This document shows positions 1-13,700 of a stretch of DNA of 64,000 nucleotides, one piece after another. Below the pieces are notes generated by a model, which made no database searches, was not told the origin of the DNA, and saw only the letters and a program-made list of their open reading frames with translations. Source of the DNA: Tanytarsus gracilentus. Its lineage: Eukaryota > Arthropoda > Insecta > Diptera > Chironomidae. The translations under genes and the position numbers were made by a program. The stretch's first letter is position 1, and each line of letters begins with the position of its first letter. The stretch covers positions 3,720,001 through 3,784,000 of the forward strand of contig JAXRKN010000043.1 in assembly GCA_038502055.1 (NCBI GenBank), in the 5' to 3' direction.

Positions 1-3000
1 CACGGTCATTTTGTGATGTTAATAGAGTGTTTAATTTATTCTAATCATAATACCTTGAAAAAGTACATCTATATGGTCACTTTACAATTACTCACAAAAT
101 TTTTTAAACAAGATAGTGAGAAATTCTGAAGAAACTCTTTTTATAGCTTTTAACAACTCTTTCTTTTAAAAAAAGCCGTATAACATAATTATAGACTTTG
201 CTGATTTTCACTCTCTTCATTTTAAAATAAATAGACATTTGAGGCCTATTTAAGATGCTGACTTATGGAAGTCATAAAAAAATATGAAATTGTGGAGTTT
301 CTCGATTTTTTGCTGATGAGAAAAAAGTTTAAGGTACAAAAAATTATTAAAAATTCCAAGGGTTGGAAATTAAAAATATGTCGACAGCTTAACATTTTAT
401 TTTCAAAGATTCTATGAAGATTAAAAAATTAGTCCAAAATTTTAAATATTTTTAATCATTAATTTTCTGCACATCTCTTCAAACTTTCATCTTCAATCAT
501 CACATTTTTTTTATGTTAATAAGCGACCGTCACTACTCGGTTTAGTACATCTGGAGGTTGTGGGAGATCACGAACAAAAATGTATGTAAGCGAAACCTAT
601 TCATAAATTTTATTTCTTCTTTCTCTCACATCCAAAAACTAGAGTCTTTGATTTATCACATTTCATTTGCTTAAACAACAACGACGAGGTTTTTCGTTTC
701 CTCCAAATGATGTGAGCTCGAGGGAAAAGAGACAAAAGAATTGTTGATGGTTCGGACAGTGCCGTGTGGAATTCACGCCCCTGATTTGTTATGTATAAAA
801 AGCGCATTTTGAGTGTTAGGGTAAATGTAGTGGAACATTTTTGGGGTTATGAATTTTTAAATTTAAAATTGATGTTTTGAGAAAGTAACGGTTTTCATCC
901 CAAGAGCATGTTCTAGTTTTAAAATAAAATATTTAATTTGCCCAAAAAAGTCAATTCTAAACAAATACAAAATTCGTCTCAAATTTCACTTCATGACTCG
1001 ACCGTCAAAATAAAAATTTAAGCAAATAAACAAAACTTCGATAGAAATGACATTTAAGAGAACTTTTCTCTAGCCATTTGATAAACGATTGAATCAAGTT
1101 GAGTCGTGTCCATATTCCATGTCGATCTTTCCCTCTCTCTCACTTAATGAATTATTCCCCGGTGTGATGAAATATTTCCTCCCGCGTGGCACGTAAACTC
1201 ACTCAATTTCACGTATTCGAGAGATGATCGTGAGTGAGATTTTTCAAAAAAATAATTTTAATATTCCAATCGCTTACACACACACACACGCAGCGCTTCA
1301 AAGAATAAAGCTCAATTAAATAAATTGAGACATTAGAGAAAATAAATATTTTCAGTCGTTTGCGTTAATTTTTTGTCGTCGTCGTCTAGCAAAATAAATT
1401 TCAATTTCATGCAAATGAGTCGATTGCGTTATGAGAACTTTTTTGAGAAATGATTTTCTGTGAAATAAATTTTTCAGTGTTGTAATTTTTGGCTTTATTT
1501 TGAGAAATTTGAAGGTTAAATTTTAAAAAATTCAAATATGGTTGAGTGCAAATAAATTATTTTATTGTAAAAAAATTTCCACAATCCAACTCTGATTTTA
1601 AGTCCAACTCCAATAGTATCGCCTGTATCATCTTTTCGAAGCGACAATGAAAGCTGTTGAAAATTACTAAAAGACATTTTTGATCAATGTCTTCATTATA
1701 GCACCACATAATAATATTGATGTGTCACGACTTCCATTTCTCTTCTCTCGATATCTCGCCGGCACAGAAACGAAATATTACAATCATAAATATGTTTGGT
1801 GATGCACATACAACATACACAAAAGGTCATAAAGTTGAAAAATATTGTGGTGCAATTGTGACGAGAAGCGAAAGAATAATTTGTAAGCGCAAATCGCTGC
1901 CTGACATTTTACAATTTTCTTTATTGGTTGAATTCAAATTTAATTATTTATTATTATTTGAATAAGGCAAGAGAATGCATTCGTGGCGGTGAGATGCAAA
2001 TTTCTTCTTTGATGCTCTCGCGTTGATATTTATCGTGTAATGCCTTCAGATGTTTGTAAATGTTGCTTTTTTTCGGGTTATGAAACAATAATAAAAAAGT
2101 AAGAGAGACAGGAGGATGGGAAGGGTTTGATGGTTTTTGAGATGCCGCTGGATTTTATTTTGTTTTTTTGATTATAGAAGTGATTTTTGTGCATACATTT
2201 TTTAGGCTTAAACCTTGAAGAACACACAAAATAAACTTAGTTGTTAGCCCCTCTCGAGAACCCTCTTTAAACTGTCCTTTTTGACCATAAAAAATTCTGT
2301 ATGCAATAATTCTTTACTTAACCGCACCCAGCAAAAAAAAATAAGTATTCAATATTCAGATCACAATGCTGAGTTTGCTCGCGGATCGGACATTAAAGCA
2401 AAAAAGCGAGCGAAAAAGAATCGGACAAGATGAGCTTGAGATAATTTCCATCAATATTAATAAAATGCGCTAAAAAGAAATTTATATTCGATCTTTCTCC
2501 CGAGATACTGCCGAGAGAGAAAGAGTCGCTGCTTGTTCTGCATATGGTTAAGGGAAGGATGGCAGCATCAAGAAGCAGCAAACACAAAAAAATGGAACAA
2601 TATATATGTGATGTCTTCTTTTTCTTATGCCGCGACTTATATTGTTGTTATAAAAAACATCGTTTCGCGTATCTCGACTTCTACAAGACTTTTCTCCATG
2701 CGCTTCACGAGCAAAAATCGGTGCTTGAATGAAAAGAAATTCCAAAAATTGATTATTTGCCTTTTTACCATTTATATTATAAAAGATTCTCTCTCGCACA
2801 TTTTTTAATTTTCCTCAATTTTTATTCTTATTTTCGCTTCACGCGCACACATACGATGTCGTCGAGAGTCGAGCTCACAATGGCTCTATTGTTGATGGAA
2901 GAAATAAATTAAGAAAAATGTTCTTTTTTTACATTCTTAGGTGATTCACATTTTAGGCGAAATCCAGCCGGCAATATGGAGAATGGATTGTAGTTGATGT

Positions 3001-5163
3001 AATTAAAGCGAGCGTGTGTAAATAAATCTTCAGCCCTGCGGGTTATTCTTATGGAAGCTTGAACTTGATTTCCCTTGAGTGGAAATTCTTCACTGATTTT
3101 TTAACGTGCTTGACTTTGATTTATCGATCGAGCTATTTGAGTTAATTAGGCTGAAAAAATATGAAAGTTTAATTTTGGAATTTCAACTATAAATGAGCAA
3201 ATTCAATCAAATTTAGAAAAGCCGTTAATTATTTAAAATTTAAAAAATCTCTATTGATGGAGCGCCACTCAAAAATTCAACACCATTCACTTCCCAAAAA
3301 TTCATAATCATTATTAAGTATTCACTTAACATTTTTGGGGTCAAGGCTGACTTCAAGCTTTGCATATCAAGTGACTTCCCAAAAAAATTAAGTTACAAAT
3401 TTTACTCGTGTGTAGAATTTTAAGTGAATGAATATTGAAATTGTCCAATTAACATTCTATTACGCGAGTCCGCATCGACATAACGAAAATGTAATAAATT
3501 AAAATGCACAAATGCTCTTTATTACCATGATGATAACCCGCAGTTCAATTTTTTTTCAACCAAAAGAATTGCTGCAAAGATAACGAAGTGCGTTTCAATT
3601 TTGTTTCTTCTTCTTACGTTCTCCTCTTTAACAAGGCATATGTTAAAGGCTTCATTATTAAATCGAACAGAATATTTTTATTTTCTTCATCGTTATTTCT
3701 CTCTCTCCCTCACGTGTACACATGCAGCTCACTTAACAATTTAATTTTTGCACACAAGTGGAACAAATTTTACACGCACATGATACCCCCAACCCGAAAT
3801 GCAATGATGACGAAGAGTTATTGAGTGTAGAACGGAAATTCGCGGTCACTAAAGTATGAAACAAAATTATATAAAGAAGAGGGAGAGAGAAATGATACTG
3901 TAATTATGCATTGAAACCTGGTTAAATTTAATATATGCTCAATGTGCATTAATTGATTCGAAATGTGTTTTTTCGTTTGTTTGGTTTTTAAAATGTTTAA
4001 TTTTAGCAAATTATTGGAATTTAAACAAAATAATTTTTCATTAGATTTAAATTTTAATCAATGAATTTCTGCCCGTTGAGTTCTTTTAAAATCTTATTGA
4101 AGCCTAAAAAATTGGCAATAAAATCATAAAACCTTAATTAAATTAACTCGACACAATAAATTTATACAGTTAGTCTTTAAAAAATCTTCATCGTGTCCAT
4201 GTCATAAAATCTTTCTTCTCTTCCCCTTTTACATTACAAAAGACCCCGAAAAAAACTCGCAAGCGCAAGAAAAGCTTCTTGCAGGTTAATTTGAAATTAA
4301 TAAAAATAAAATGAGAATGTTTCAACAAGCAGAGAGTGCAGAAGAAATGTTTGTTCCTCATCATTAAAAAGGAAGATTTTTAATTTTTGCAACTTTGTTG
4401 GTCCCAGTTAAAAAATAAAACTATTTTAATAAATAAATTTTGAATTTTTAAATAAATTTAATTATTTTAGTTCATGAAAATTTCAATTCTGTCTCTAATT
4501 GGGCTACAAATCCAGTAAAAACATTTTCATTCCTCTTTTAATGGTTTTTCATATAAAAAAATCATCTTGTCGGCAGTCAATTTCACATGTGAGTAAGAGG
4601 GAAAAAAGAAAGAAATTAAAAAGTCCGAAATGAGAGTCTGTGCATGCCAAATGAACTGCACTTCTCGTTTTTTAGACTTTTAACCAACAAAACAATTTCA
4701 ATCGCAAGCAAAGAGATGAAAACAAGTGCTTGAAAGCGATCAACACCTATAAATATTGCAATATCTTTAAGCGATCTTTCTCTCTCACTCATTGCGAGTG
4801 CTCAACATGGAGCGGATAAGAAATTCATTTTGTACATTGCAGCGAGGCAGAAGAGGGAAAAATATTATTGCCGGAGAAAAGTGTTAATTTATTTTTATCT
4901 TCATCCACAATCTTTGGAATCTACTTCGATAATTAATTGAATAGACCTTCGCTTCGCTCTTTTATTGCTTTCTTACTTTCATGCACATAAAAATACATTA
5001 AGAAGAAAATTTTTGTAATTTAAAATATGGCGTTTTAATTGTTTCTTAAAGACTTTAATTTAAATTTGTTTTTTTGAAGAATTTAACTCAAAACATTTTT
5101 AATAATATTTTAATTCCTTTTGACACTAAATTTTTGTAATTTTTCATTACGAATTTTTAAAAT
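1..5163. other. Gene-free AT-rich intergenic region
   Basis: No convincing gene is visible. The open frames reach only about 90 codons, follow the base composition (runs of Phe, Leu, Ile, Lys) and show no family motif or consistent splice-site chain. A short CA run lies near 1277-1290, and CTCT/GAGA tracts are frequent. A TATA-like sequence on the plus strand at about 794-802 is followed by GCGCATTTT, but no reading frame follows it. The right end is the 3' flank of the M13-like gene. Confidence 0.6.
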
Positions 5164-7586
5164 TCACAAAAATTTATGAACCTCAAAAATTCTCTCTAAA
5201 TCTTTCACGTCAAATCCTAAATTTTTTAATTGATTTAATTTTTCATATTTTTCAAATGAGTTTCTTGGGTTCCTCGAGTTTGTGACATTGCACATAAAAG
5301 CTTTCATAAGCGATGGACTTTGCTGAAAATCATGCTTAATACTGTATTCATTCAAAAAATTTCCCATAAATTTTAAAAAAACTGGAAGTTTTCTGTGAAG
5401 TTTGCGATATTCAACGACAGATCTTGCGACCCAAAATAGCTGTCGATTGGTGAGGAGATTTGCACCAAGTTGTAGATCATCATGAGTTTCAAGCCATTCG
5501 GAGTAACTTTGATAAGCGATTTCAATTGGCTGCTCAAGTCCAGTGAAAAAATCTTTGATGTTAAAATTCTAATTTTGAAATTTCAATTAATTAAAGTCGT
5601 TAAATTTTTAATTTTTCTACCTCGTTAACATATTTTTTAATTCCTTGATGTATTTGAAAAATAGCACGAGTAAAAAGTGTTGCCATGTTGAAGAACCGTG
5701 GACGGTCGGGATGGTAAAAAGGATAAATCAAAGTTTTTGATGGAAAAACTGGAAAAATATTTAAATTTTTTAAAAAATTCTTAATATAATTTCCTTACAT
5801 AAAACATTTTCTTGTCCCATGTTGTACTCATATTCATCAACTAATTTAGTGACGTCAAACCAGTCGTATGATGACTGCATCGTTATCAATCTTCTCTCGT
5901 CATTTTTCGGCGTTGTCATAATTTTTCTTCCAAAAAGTTTAATCTGCGCATAATTTGAGGTCTTGTTGTAGCCATTAGGAAAAAATGAGCTGCCTTCTGT
6001 TGGCCACTCTTCATAAAATGTGTCAATTGTTAAATTATTCATTAGCCGATGATCAAAGCCGCAAACAATTTTGGCGCTTTTAAGCTTTGAGATAACTTTT
6101 AATGAAACACTCAAAGGTAAATTTGAGCTTTTCATAAATCTTCTTTTTGCTTCTTTAAGAGCTTCTGCGACAAAATTTTCTGCTGATCTCTTGACTCTCT
6201 CATCGCCATATTTTTTGTCATACATGAGGAGTAGAGCTGTTGGCATGTACATGTAAAACCTTTCGACAAATATTTCCCATCGTTGAACAGACTTTTTCGA
6301 GCCGGTCCAAGATTTTCTCAGCTCATCGTCCTGATGAAACTCAAAAATTCCATTGCTCTCGTAGGAAAAGCACAAAACAAAATAATCAGCAGCAACACTG
6401 TAATTTTATAAATTCAAATGTTAAAATTTTAAACTCAAAGAATTTTTTGATACCTCTTTGGAAGTTTTGCTAGATTTTCTGCGAAGGCTTTGAAAGTTTT
6501 GACATTTTGAATCAAAATTTCGTCATCTTCTGTCACTTGATATTTATTGAATAGCTGCAAGTTAATCAATTTCAACCAATCGACATCGAGTCCTGGAGAA
6601 TATTTTTGAAGCTCTCGAATTTTGATTACTTTTGGTTTTCCCTTTGTGAAGTCTCGCAAAATATTTTTCTTTGCCTTTAGAAATGTTTCAAAATTTTTGA
6701 TTGCTGGATCAAACATTTTTTCTTTAAGCTCAATTTTTCCATGAAAACCAGCAGCATAAAAGTCATTCATTGCTTCGAGGGTTTTAAAATGATACTTGAC
6801 TTCATCAAAAGTTGTTTTGTAGGCATCAGCAAATAGTGTAAATCCAGTGATGTACTTGTAAGTGTCTAAGCATAAAATTTCAGCAGAATTATCTCCAGAA
6901 ATTTTACATCGTTTGAGTTCAAGGTCGAAAAAATATTTCAAAAAATATTCCGGTTCATATTCGATGAGTTTCTTGTATCTGAATTCTTTTTCATTCCACA
7001 AATCCATTTCCAGAGCTGAAGAATTTTTGGGACTCAAAATTCCAAAATCTTTTGATTTCTCAAACATTAAAGGATTCCATGCTAAGTGACGACTTAAATA
7101 TGGCGATCCACCAAGAAGTTTAACATAGTCAACTAACTGTCTGTGACCTTCAGTATGTCTAAGTGCGTGATCGGATCTCAGAAAGCCTTTGAAACATTTT
7201 TTTAAATTGTTGACAACTTTTTCATTTTTATCTGAAATTTTATCTAACAACGATCTCCGAATTCGATCCAACAATTTAACGTGAATTATTCTCTGAAAAC
7301 TTCTCTCTCTATCTCGGTCGTTCGGCGGTCCCACATCGATGGCAGTTCCTAGTGAAAAATTACCAAAATCAACACAAGGATCTGAAGCGAAATATTGCGA
7401 GGATCGAGTAAATAAAATGTCGGCATCACTCAAGCACTGAATTGTGTTGCAGAAATTCCTCGACATCTCTTCATTTGGTGAGACATAACGATTACTTCCG
7501 ATAAATTGAACATTGAAACCAAACGGTGATGGTTGTGAAAATGCGAGTGATAAAAATATTGAAAACCAAATTATTTTTATAATCAT
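5164..7586 (-). CDS. Secreted M13 (neprilysin-like) protein lacking the catalytic core; predicted pseudo-peptidase
   Basis: Four exons read 7586-6454, 6397-5799, 5748-5621 and 5568-5164. All three introns (about 50-57 bases) are GT-AG and keep frame, giving 754 residues, close to the 700-770 usual for M13. Residues 1-17 are a signal peptide, so the product is probably secreted, not a type II membrane protein. The N-terminal M13 domain starts with spaced cysteines (C46, C51) and DPCVDFGNF at 70-77. The C-terminal domain matches the family at NVLFFP (575-580), AYQSYSEW (638-645), LLTNRQLFWVA and the AFMCNVTNSRNP segment near the end. Active M13 enzymes bind zinc with HExxH and a later GENxAD motif. 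Here the matching region reads FTRAIFQIHQG (603-613) and the stretch up to AYQSY is about 40 residues short, so both zinc motifs are missing. The second cysteine of the usual DPCxxF...CG and the terminal CxVW are also lost. Open frames and intact splice sites argue for an expressed, non-catalytic protein over a dead gene. Insects have expanded neprilysin-like families that include inactive members. Confidence 0.86.
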
Positions 7587-7630
7587 TTTAACTCAACACA
7601 AATAATTTTTAATAACTTTAAAACCCGATG

Positions 7631-7660
7631 GTTGAATCAAGACTGGAAGTCTTTATAATA
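7631..7660 (-). promoter_or_regulatory. Possible TATA-type core promoter of the M13-like gene
   Basis: On the minus strand TATTATAAAG lies at 7660-7651, about 65-75 bases upstream of the start codon at 7586. An initiator-like TTCAACC follows about 20-25 bases downstream. The spacing would give a 5' leader of about 45 bases. This is motif matching only; AT-rich DNA yields TATA words by chance. Confidence 0.3.
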
Positions 7661-7719
7661 TTTCGTTTTAAATTTATACACGCATGAAAAATCCCAAACC
7701 AGAATTCAAGGGGCAGAAA

Positions 7720-7758
7720 ACAACAACTAAAATATATTTAAATTTATTTAGTTGTTGT
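7720..7758. repeat. Perfect 12-base inverted repeat (stem-loop)
   Basis: ACAACAACTAAA at 7720-7731 is perfectly complementary to TTTAGTTGTTGT at 7747-7758, with a 15-base AT-only loop. It lies upstream of the putative promoter of the M13-like gene. The role is unknown; it could be a cruciform-capable element or a remnant of a small hairpin transposon. Confidence 0.75.
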
Positions 7759-10700
7759 CAACGTTTAGTCCTCTGTCAGAATTTTATTTAAAAGTATTTT
7801 AATGACGTTCTTGGGTTATAAAAGCGCATTTGTTAGAGCTCCGCTCTCTTTTAATTTTTATTTTAATAAATTATTTATTATTTTACATACCTAAATTCTT
7901 AAAACTAACAATAAAAATTAATTTGAAGATGAAAGCTTTACGGACGGATAAAAAAATTAACTGCTGAAAGATAATTTTTCCATTTAATTAATCATAATCA
8001 ATTAATTTTTTTGTTCGCACTCCTTCGTGCTTAGAATTCTTTTGATTAATTTTAAAAATACACGAAAACAAATATAAAACAAAATTGTTGTTTTACAAAT
8101 TGAAAACGAGATGAGAGAAAAAAAATTAAATTCCGGTTTGTTGAATAAAAAGTTGTAAAAAATTAAACAAATTTTGCTAAATATTAAAAATAATTTCGCA
8201 AAAAAACTTACGCTCGAAAAAATAAACCAGAAGACCCATTTTAGCACTCAATTTAAAGCAAAATATTTCATGCACACGCGAATGACTCCGGCATGCGAGA
8301 GCGCCGAAATAAAAAAAGATTGAGAGCATTATCAACATCATTTCCATATGCATCACGGTGGAAGCGAGAGGAGGCAAACAAAATCATTCCTGTGAAATTT
8401 TTTTAATGGCTCATAAAATGTAATTAACAGCCTACATAAGAGGAAATGGCTTTTAATTGTCCCAAAAAATGAAGTTTCGCCGAAAGATCTTCAAACAAAA
8501 AACGAGTTGCATATTTTTTTATAGCTGAAGCGAATGTGCTAATTATTTTATTTTCCCATTATATCGACTGCAGTAAGATTCTAAAATTAAATTTTTTATA
8601 TCGCTTCAAAAGATGGTTCTTGGGCTCTAAAATCCATTCATAAATCAAATTATATTGCTAGGAAGAGGAAGAAAACTCTTTTCTCTTTTCTCTTTGTGGC
8701 CACAAAATTGCATGAAAATATGCCTTACGGACATAAAACTTTTGAAATTGCACTTCTTCGCATGTATGATCCAAATATGAGCAGTATGTGCTGCCTTGCG
8801 GGGAATTTCGGGTAGTGATTTACGAGCTTGGTTATGACTTTGTTGCTTTGAGTGGAAAGTGGGTGGCGGACTTTGAACTTTATATGAAATGTGAAACTTT
8901 AAAACTGAATTTCAGTAAATTTCCCGCATGAACATTCTCCACGAAAATTGTTCTTTACCCTTTCTGTAAAATTTCTTCTGTGCTTACTTTTTATATGCAC
9001 AATTTCTCTTCTTGCGAGCATCGCAAAATTTAATTTCCTCTTTTTGCCTTCCTTTCATGAGATTCTTTGTTGTCTTCTTTTGGCCCGTTTTACAAGCCCA
9101 TCTTTTTTTGTGTGGTGCCTTGTTATCATTTTTTATTTATTTTCTCGGTTAAGGCAATTTTCGGATGGTCTCGATGATTGGCGATTCCGTTTATCAATTT
9201 TTTTAAAGCCTCACTTTGCCAAGGAGTGAAAACTTGAATTTATTTTATGAAATTATTGATTTTTTTGACTTAAAATATTTTAAAAAGTGTCCAACACTCT
9301 TTATTCGCTTTTCGTTATGAAAATATCTGCAGCCTTCGTCTAAATTGGTTTTGGCTTTTCCGTCTCCTTGTTCTCAGCTCTCGGTGTATTAAGAATTTCA
9401 TTGGAAAGATGGTTGATGAACTTTATCAATATAAAAAATGTTGCGCTTTTGCTGTTGCTTATTAAAATTCTTCATCTCCTTCTTTTGACATGTTACGACG
9501 ACGCTCGAAAGGTCACAGGTCGTGTTGCTCAATTTTAATGGTGAATTTTTTCCTCTCGCACTCACATGACAAAAAAATAATTGCAAGATTTTTTAACTGC
9601 TTTAGTTCATTAAACCATTTGACAAGGTGTGGGCACCTCGTCTGAAGACTGGCTAGATGGGAGGTCTTTTCATGTCGTTTCCATGGCGAATGACTTGGCG
9701 CTGAACGGGTAAAAAGGTTAATTACAGGCGCACAAAAGAACTCTTAAGTAATAGTTGAAAGGAATGAAAAAGTGCTTCATGGTGGATGCAATTTATTATC
9801 CAATGAATTTTTAGTTAAAGTGCATGTGTAAATCAGCAATGAAAATAGCAAAAAAAATATTTTTTATGACTTGAATTTAATTTTTTAAATTTAATTAATC
9901 AAAATAATTTAAAGCTAAATTTTTGTTGCATTTTATTTCTAAATTTAATCAACTTCCATGTCTAATGTCAATACTCTCTCTAATCACCCTCAGTTGACCA
10001 TAAATAGTTTGAATGCCAAACGTTTTGACCTTGAATGGAAGCAAACACAAACCAGCGAGAAATGAGATCTCTTTTCATTTGAGAGTGTACATCTCGTTAG
10101 TGGTGATTGAATGGGTTAAAAAGCTCAGCATGTCGAACACCATCAATTGAGAATGAGAGAGAAAAAATCTCATTTCCTATACAACACTTCAAAATTTATA
10201 AAAAGTATCAAGTCGGTGAGTCAGCAATTTGCATAGATTTACTCTGATATTATTTTTGTAAATATTGCTCGACTTGCTGGCTGTTGATGGCTCACCCACT
10301 CCTTCTTTTCAACAACTTCTCACACATGACCTGAAAGTTTTTTCGGTGGTGTTTTAATTGATTTATTTTTTGGTTAAATTGAAAATTTGCCAATATTCAA
10401 TTAATAATTTTTTTAAATAAATTAATTAAAAATATTCTCGTTTTATTTTAGAAGGTTCAAATATTTTTATTAAAAAAAGTTATTGCTCACTCAGCATAAT
10501 GTCGAATTTTTTATCAACCTCAACGTTAAAAAAAATTACGACTTTGATTCAATCATAAAAAAGTCGACACCTAATTTAATTTCATTTAACTTCCTGACCT
10601 CAAATTATTTCCACACCTTAAGTTAATTTATTTTTTGTTTTCTCACATGCATCGAGATTTAAAATGATTTTTACCTTACAGACTTTAAAGCAAGTGAACC

Positions 10701-13700
10701 CAAAGAAGTGAATTATAAAATTACTAAAATTGTTTGACTGACCTTAAAATTTAATCTCTCAAACTATCTCGACGGTTCATGATCATGCAAAAAAATATTT
10801 AGATCGCGCTTTGATGCTGGGAGAGAAAAATACCAATATCATTTGCATTTATTATGCTGTTGAGGAAGGGAGTTGTGAGAAAGTGATGCCCTGAAATTAA
10901 ATTTTATTCAGACAACTAAAAGTTAGAAATTTTTTTCTATACAAAAAGTTCATTTCCTAAAATGGACTCGTAATTTTGATTTTTTAAAAAATTGTTAATG
11001 TTATTACCTTACTTTTTAATAAACCCTAATCTGTCTTGATGCTTTTAGCAATTACGCGAGCTCACTCAAAAAGAGATTGAAAGCCAGCATGAATATATGC
11101 GAGCGATGCAAAGTATAACGAGCAAATCTCATTTTTCATTTTTCTCGCCAATATATTGCTCCGGCAGCACCGCGAGAACATAATAAAAGAATGTGCGTTT
11201 AAAAGTTTCTTCTTTAAATATGCAGAAATTCATAATTCACATACATGCATGAGCTGAAACCGCTATGATGCGTTCCAAATTAAACTTCTTTTTATTCATG
11301 GAGGTCCCAGTGAGCAAAATCTGCTTAAAAATTATACGAAGTTGATTTTTTGAAGCAAAAACTGAGTGCTCGATGGGTCGTTGCATGGAGCATCTCCAGA
11401 CACAATAAATTCCCATTGCGGGAGAGACCATTCACTTTAATATGTAAACAATATTTCATAAAGAGAATCTTGAAAGTTCATTTCAGCACTTTTTAACACC
11501 ACTCGAGTGTGTGAGCACTCGAACTTGTATGTAAAGTGCCACTTCGGTGAGAGAAGAAGATTGAGTGAAGAGGAAAAATCTGATGGTGCAGCATCAAAAA
11601 AAAAGCTTAAAGAAAAATTTAACACACAAACACATTCACAAGAGCATAACGAGGTTCATGAAATTTCATGTTTCTTGATGTTGTTAATTTGAAGATTGAC
11701 GCGCATACCGAAAGCGATGCAAAAATTGCCAATTGCAGTCATGATATATGCTCGTAAAAAGTGAGACGAAAAAATTAATATTCGAACAAATATTTTCAGT
11801 GCTCTTCAATGTTTATTGGAAATTATTAAAAGAAAATCATTTAATTAGGAAAAAGGGGCATTTAAAAAATTCAAAAACATTTTTAATTTTAAAAATTAAG
11901 AAAGAAATTTTTTTCCAAATTTACATTTTTAAAAATTCAACAAAATCGTTTTGACAAATTTCAAGCACATCCCTTGACATCCAATCACTTTAGCAGCAAC
12001 AACATCATCACTGTCGTTCAATAAAATGAATTTATGCATTTTCGCCAAAAAAAAAGATGAGAGCAAAGAGAACTGGATAATAATAGTAATTTCAAGGAAA
12101 AAACCTCGCGAAATTTTTCTCTTTGTGTTAGTAAACGGACTTTTAAAAATGTGCAGCAGCAAAAATATGATTTTTCTTTCTCATTCTTCTCGCTCGCCTC
12201 CTTAAAGGCGAATTGTGCATTTACAAAAAAAAACGAGCATAAAAATAAAAAACAAACACATCATAAAAGTTTGTGCAATGCGGGAATTGTCTTCTTCTTT
12301 TTTGCTCTCATATTCGAGAACGTGGTGCAAAAAATTTTCTTCTTATTAAGCGCAACAAAAAATATCAACACGATCATGATATTTCGATGCTTCTGCCTCT
12401 TCTTCATTGTTCTCGCTCATATATTGTTAATATATAAATTTTTCTGAGCTGCTCTTTATGCTGACATGAAATGAGATTTTTTTACGGTGTGGGGAGCGAT
12501 GAAGAGGAAGACAATTTAAAATTAAAAAATCCGTTAAATTTTTTAAAGTCTTGCAAACAATTTTCTTTACCCAGAAGCTTTAATTTAATTAACGATCGCC
12601 TTCACTTTGGAAGAGATTTTCTTTACAATTTATCAATAAAATGCATCTCTTCTAACATTGCAAGCATGCCACAAGCTATCAGAAAATATCCATTACACGC
12701 TTCTCCTACAAAGTACATACTGATACACAGCATTACATTGTATATTTGCTTGAATGCCTTTAAATAGGTATAATAATCTCAACAGCCACAAAGTAGCTAA
12801 AAAAATTGGCTCAAATTTTTCTTCTTCTTTCTCTCCGGAAATTAAACAGAGCTTTTTCTTTTGAAAAATAATTAAAATATTTTCTACTAATTTCCTCACC
12901 GTAGCCACTTAATGGGTCGAGACGGAAGTGGTTTGTTGACAATAATTCATAGCCTCAAGTCGAGAGATGAAAAAAAATAAATTACACAAAAATCATGCTG
13001 AGATTTCTCATTTAAGTGTTGAGCATAATTTAAAAGGTTTAGACACTTTGTGATTTTTGTCATCCAGAATTTTGTTACGTTAGTACGCCTTGCTGAAATA
13101 ATTTGAGCACATTTTTCACAGACAAAAACCTTAATCGCACCTTCATCACTCGACACCTTTACAGCCGCATACGCTCAACAATAAAATAATTTAAAATGCA
13201 ATTAAAATTAATTCCAGTTTGTTTTTATGATGCGGACGACAATTGTAGTGCGGTGAGTTGCTGAGGAGCACAATTTGAGGCATACTTTGTTGGAGCGAAT
13301 AAAGCGAGGTTAGTGCATGTGGAGAAAGAGGAAGTGAAAATTATGGCGACCAAGGGAGGGTCACTAGTTTTTAAACTTTATGTTAACAAAAATGGAATTC
13401 GTAAATCGAAAATACCTCACCTCTTAATTTTTCACATCTTAAAACTCTATCCAGCATTAACTCAGCAGCAGCCTAAAAAATAATAAAACAACGCAACGAC
13501 TACGGCTCATAATGTGTAGTTCCACGTTACATTGCTCGCTCTCCTGCAAATAACTGCACAATAGTTTTGTTGTCACTTTACCAACTCTCTCGAAAGCTGA
13601 AATTGTAACTTTTTTTGCTCGCAAAATATAATAAAATTTAATTAAAGAAAAACTCTTTTTTCACAACATTCTTTTCGCATTTTATTCACAAGTTTTATTT

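Noticed and set aside
8948..9229. 93-codon frame resembling a multi-helix membrane protein
   Set aside because: T-rich DNA automatically encodes Phe/Leu-rich helices; no conserved feature or splice site supports it.
10197..10226. TATAAAAAG followed by TCAGCA at promoter-like spacing on the plus strand
   Set aside because: Only a 15-codon frame follows, and the spacing is a little short. Chance is likely in AT-rich DNA.
12151..12767. Two adjacent 98-codon plus-strand frames
   Set aside because: Their Phe/Lys/Asn/Ser content follows local base composition, they contain homopolymer runs and resemble no known family.
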